Shown here: positions 5,139 to 6,999 of the stretch, piece by piece
Position numbering within the stretch: the first letter of the stretch is position 1
How the letters are laid out: each line of letters opens with the position of its first letter
NCBI GenBank assembly: GCA_028290165.1
Contig: JAQGKJ010000302.1
Span: 1-6,999, forward strand
From: Bradyrhizobium sp.
Lineage (GTDB): Bacteria; Pseudomonadota; Alphaproteobacteria; Rhizobiales; Xanthobacteraceae
Direction of reading: 5' to 3'
Length of the DNA: 6,999 nucleotides
Program-made: the position numbers and the translations under genes
Notes under the pieces: model-generated
What the model was told of the DNA's origin: nothing
Seen by the model: the letters and a program-made list of their open reading frames with translations, nothing else
The model's database searches: none

Positions 5139-6035
5139 ATGCTCAACAGCCAGAACGAACGAACACCGAAGGCTCGGGTCGTGCGGCTTGGCGGTCGCGA
5201 AGTGATCGCGGAGGGGCAGCGTCTCAGTTTTTGGGCCGATATCAGCCATCGCTGCATGACGGCCTCGTGGCCGGCGTTCATCGCCGGCGCCGTATTGGTA
5301 TTTGTCGGCTTCAACGCGATTTTCGCAGTGCTCTACTGGATCGGAAACCAGCCGATCTCGAATGTGCCGGACGGCGCCTACATCGACTATCTCTATTTCA
5401 GTATCGAGACGCTTTCGACCGCCGGTTACGGCGATATGCATCCGCAGACCCATTACGGCCATTTCGTCGCCGCCATGGAACTGTTCACGGGCATCTTCTC
5501 GATGTCGCTGATGACCGGGCTGATCTTCGCGCGGTTTTCCCGGCCGAATGCCCGGCTGCTGTTCGCCGATCACCCGGTCATTTCAAGCCATGACGGCAAG
5601 TCAACCCTGATGGTTCGCTTCGCCAACGAACGTCACAACATCATCGGCAATGCCACCGCCAGGATCTGGCTGCTCAGGAACGAGGTGAGTCTGGAGGGCG
5701 GGTCGTTTCGCAGGTTCTACGAGCTGTCGCTGGTGCGCAACGAGCATCCCGCGCTCGCCCTGAGCTGGACGCTCTATCACGTGCTCGATGAGGGGAGCCC
5801 GCTTCACGGGCTCGATGCGGCCGATCTCGAAGCGTCCAAGGTTTCGCTGGTCGTGGTGGTGTCCGGATACGATGTTGTCGCGGCGCAAACCGTCCACGCC
5901 CGAAAATCCTACGATTATCACGACATCCTGTTCGGGCAGCGCTACGCCGATATCCTCGGCGCCACGGACGACGGTCGAATCAGGATCGACTACGGCCGGT
6001 TCCAGGAGACCTTGGAGGAGACCGTGGAGGGATAA
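5139..6035 (+). CDS. KirBac-type inward-rectifier potassium channel with TAGYG filter
   Basis: This 298-residue protein is a prokaryotic inward-rectifier potassium channel subunit, expected to form a tetramer in the inner membrane. Visible parts in order: an amphipathic slide helix at about 27-40 (GQRLSFWADISHR), TM1 at about 44-67, pore helix at 80-93, selectivity filter TAGYG at 94-98 followed by DMHP, TM2 at about 108-132 ending GLIFARFSRPNARLLF, and an immunoglobulin-like cytoplasmic Kir domain at about 140-290 with LVRNEHPALALSW and HVLDEGSPL. All match KirBac1.1/3.1-type proteins as I recall them, including length. The odd point is Ala95 in the filter, where the KirBac proteins I recall have Val (TVGYG); the codon GCC at 5421-5423 is one base from GTC. 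The ATG at 5139 is chosen because it gives the usual N-terminus; GGAG lies only 3 bases before it, so initiation may be modest. The frame is open upstream into the mgtC-like gene but that part is not Kir-like. Confidence 0.9.
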   Translation: MLNSQNERTPKARVVRLGGREVIAEGQRLSFWADISHRCMTASWPAFIAGAVLVFVGFNAIFAVLYWIGNQPISNVPDGAYIDYLYFSIETLSTAGYGDMHPQTHYGHFVAAMELFTGIFSMSLMTGLIFARFSRPNARLLFADHPVISSHDGKSTLMVRFANERHNIIGNATARIWLLRNEVSLEGGSFRRFYELSLVRNEHPALALSWTLYHVLDEGSPLHGLDAADLEASKVSLVVVVSGYDVVAAQTVHARKSYDYHDILFGQRYADILGATDDGRIRIDYGRFQETLEETVEG

Positions 6036-6122
6036 TTATCGCATCCGTGCCATGTCAACATTTTCTGTAAGAGGCGCTGCGAGCGTGCTAGATAAGGTCA
6101 GGATGTCCCGGAGCTGGCAGCG

Positions 6123-6470
6123 GTGAAAACCCAGCGACCCATCGTGTCGGATGACGAGCACCGCGTGCTCAAATTCCGGCCGCGCACCCTGGCTCAGCCG
6201 TCGGGGCGGCAGGGAGGCCCGGGCAAGCCGGCGCTCGAGCAGGATGCGAAGGGTGAGCCCAACGATTTGTCGCGCTATGAGCGGGACCGGAGCGAACCCG
6301 ACGATTTTCGCCACCGCATGCTGGCGAACATTGCGGCCTTCGCTTTCACCGTCGCGCTGACGGCGATCGGAATTTGGCTCGCCATGAATATCGCGGATCT
6401 GCGCAAGACCCAGGACTGCGTGCTGATGGGGCGGCGCGATTGCGCGCGCATTTCCACGCCGCATTTCTAG
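6123..6470 (+). CDS. Small bitopic inner membrane protein of unknown function (115 residues)
   Basis: I recognise no named family, though similar short proteins seem common in Bradyrhizobium. The N-terminal 65 residues are hydrophilic and probably disordered (many Arg, Asp, Gly, Pro). A single membrane helix spans about 67-90 (LANIAAFAFTVALTAIGIWL), and the last 25 residues hold two cysteines, Cys99 and Cys107, eight apart (DCVLMGRRDC). Positive charges before the helix predict an N-in, C-out topology, so the cysteines would sit in the periplasm and could pair. The GTG start at 6123 follows GGAG at 6110-6113 by 9 bases; a second in-frame GTG at 6144 gives MSDDEHRVL but lacks a ribosome binding site. 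The gene lies 87 bases after the channel and only a few bases before the palindromic repeat, so transcription probably ends in that element. Confidence 0.65.
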   Translation: MKTQRPIVSDDEHRVLKFRPRTLAQPSGRQGGPGKPALEQDAKGEPNDLSRYERDRSEPDDFRHRMLANIAAFAFTVALTAIGIWLAMNIADLRKTQDCVLMGRRDCARISTPHF

Positions 6471-6471
6471 T

Positions 6472-6576
6472 CTAGAGCATGATCCGGAAAAGTGGGCACC
6501 GGTTTTCCGAAAAGATCATGCTCAAACAAAAAGATGGAGGGGGACGACGATTCGAAGAAAAGTCATCACGCTCTAG
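6472..6576. repeat. Palindromic intergenic repeat element (about 105 bp) bounded by CTAGAGC/GCTCTAG
   Basis: The element starts CTAGAGC (6472-6478) and ends GCTCTAG (6570-6576), exact inverted copies. Its left half is a hairpin: GAGCATGATC (6475-6484) pairs with GATCATGCTC (6514-6523), and inside it CGGAAAA (6485-6491) pairs with TTTTCCG (6503-6509), leaving an unpaired AAAA on one side. The right half contains a decayed second stem: 6536-6547 against the segment ending at 6575, with about 8 of 12 Watson-Crick matches. From memory this sequence recurs hundreds of times between genes in Bradyrhizobium and related genomes, like a REP/RIME-type element. Here it begins one base after a stop codon, so it may act as a transcription end or mRNA stabiliser. 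Confidence 0.8.
6475..6523 (+). terminator. Hairpin of the palindromic repeat, possible 3'-end former
   Basis: The 10-bp outer and 7-bp inner stems form a long two-step hairpin 5 bases after the stop of the small membrane protein. No T run follows (CAAACAAAAAG comes next), so if it ends transcription it is not a classical intrinsic terminator; mRNA 3'-end protection is as likely. Confidence 0.35.
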
Positions 6577-6591
6577 CCTTTCAGCCCGAGT

Positions 6592-6617
6592 TGGCCTGTT
6601 CGACTGGCCTGTTCGAC
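6592..6617 (+). repeat. Perfect 13-bp tandem duplication
   Basis: TGGCCTGTTCGAC occurs twice head to tail at 6592-6604 and 6605-6617 without a mismatch, shortly after the palindromic element and upstream of acpXL. It may be a replication slippage product or a two-copy regulator site; no dyad is evident in the unit. Confidence 0.75.
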
Positions 6618-6652
6618 CCGCCAATCGATCCGATCCGCTTCCCCCGCCTCCA

Positions 6653-6681
6653 TTGAACTCAGGGCCTCGCTCCGATATACG
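6653..6681 (+). promoter_or_regulatory. Candidate sigma-70-type promoter for acpXL
   Basis: TTGAAC (6653-6658) and TATACG (6676-6681) are separated by 17 bases; each matches the housekeeping consensus at 4 of 6 positions. It would give a leader of roughly 90 bases before the acpXL start. It lies between the repeat element and acpXL, where a promoter is expected if acpXL heads its own unit. Weak on sequence alone. Confidence 0.3.
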
Positions 6682-6779
6682 GGCACTCGACTCCGGATGG
6701 CAGATGGGGCATTCCGGGGCGCGGCGCTCGCCTGCCATGGCACTATGGAATTTATCTCCAATATATCAAAGGCTTAGTG

Positions 6780-6999
6780 ATGTCCTCTACATTCGATCAG
6801 GTTGCCACGATTATCGCTGAAACCTGCGACATCCAGCGCGACACGATCACGCCCGAAAGCCACGCCATCGACGATTTGGGGATCGACAGCCTCGACTTTC
6901 TCGACATCGCGTTCGCGATCGACAAGGCGTTCGGGATCAAGCTGCCGCTGGAGAAATGGACCCAGGAAGTCAACGACGGCAAGGCGACCACCGAACAAT
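6780..6999 (+). CDS. acpXL: Acyl carrier protein AcpXL for very-long-chain lipid A (partial, N-terminal 73 codons)
   Basis: This is the dedicated acyl carrier protein on which Rhizobiales build and carry the C26-C30 hydroxy fatty acid later placed on lipid A by LpxXL. The visible part contains the family block [20 protein letters not shown], with Ser37 as the phosphopantetheine attachment site in DSLD, followed by [20 protein letters not shown], which is distinctive of AcpXL rather than the fatty acid synthesis AcpP. Complete AcpXL has about 92-95 residues, so some 20 are lost past the window end. The ATG at 6780 is chosen because AAAGG lies 7 bases upstream; an adjacent in-frame GTG at 6777 would add one residue. 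In related genomes acpXL heads a lipid A cluster of fabZ, fabF-type and lpxXL genes, expected just downstream. Confidence 0.88.
   Translation, partial: MSSTFDQVATIIAETCDIQRDTITPESHAIDDLGIDSLDFLDIAFAIDKAFGIKLPLEKWTQEVNDGKATTEQ

Noticed and set aside
6479..6820. 113-codon plus-strand frame starting inside the palindromic repeat
   Set aside because: It begins within the repeat, has no ribosome binding site and runs out of frame into acpXL.
1..6999. CRISPR array, tRNA, rRNA or toxin-antitoxin pair
   Set aside because: No regularly spaced repeats with spacers, no cloverleaf or rRNA-like sequence, and no recognisable paired small genes were seen on either strand.

Overview
The window looks like chromosomal DNA of a Bradyrhizobium-like alphaproteobacterium (Rhizobiales). 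The grounds are the GC-rich codon use of the right half, an AcpXL-type acyl carrier protein (very-long-chain lipid A, a Rhizobiales trait), an OprO/OprP-type porin with an alanine-rich coiled-coil N-terminus, a GYD-domain protein start, and a palindromic intergenic repeat of a type I associate with Bradyrhizobium-like genomes. These family calls come from memory of the sequences; no database search was run.

Left half (1-3440) is an eroded, gene-poor accessory stretch. It holds the first 14 codons of a GYD-domain gene (minus strand, cut by the window edge), the C-terminal scrap of an IS30-type transposase (313-405, minus), one intact porin gene (548-2143, minus), one small secreted protein of unknown role (2638-2877, plus), and a scrap of group II intron reverse transcriptase (about 2867-2959, minus) that touches the 3' end of the small gene. 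The remaining few hundred bases on either side hold no gene I can support.

Right half (3441-6999) is denser and all plus strand. It opens with a broken isochorismatase-family hydrolase (frameshift after the N-terminus, catalytic Lys/Cys half missing), whose last reading frame overlaps the next start by ATGA. Then follow an AhpD-like CxxC peroxidase-related protein, an MgtC/SapB-family membrane protein that probably starts at a TTG, a KirBac-type inward-rectifier potassium channel with an altered selectivity filter (TAGYG rather than TVGYG), a small bitopic membrane protein with two C-terminal cysteines, a 105-bp palindromic repeat element, and finally the start of acpXL, cut by the window end. 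mgtC and kir are 38 bases apart and could be co-transcribed, forming a small cation-homeostasis and envelope set; acpXL probably begins a separate lipid A transcription unit.

I see no convincing new multi-gene system. The most rewarding points are the single-base change in the potassium channel filter, the layered remains of mobile elements around the small secreted gene, the frameshifted hydrolase coupled to the AhpD-like gene, and the bounded palindromic repeat.
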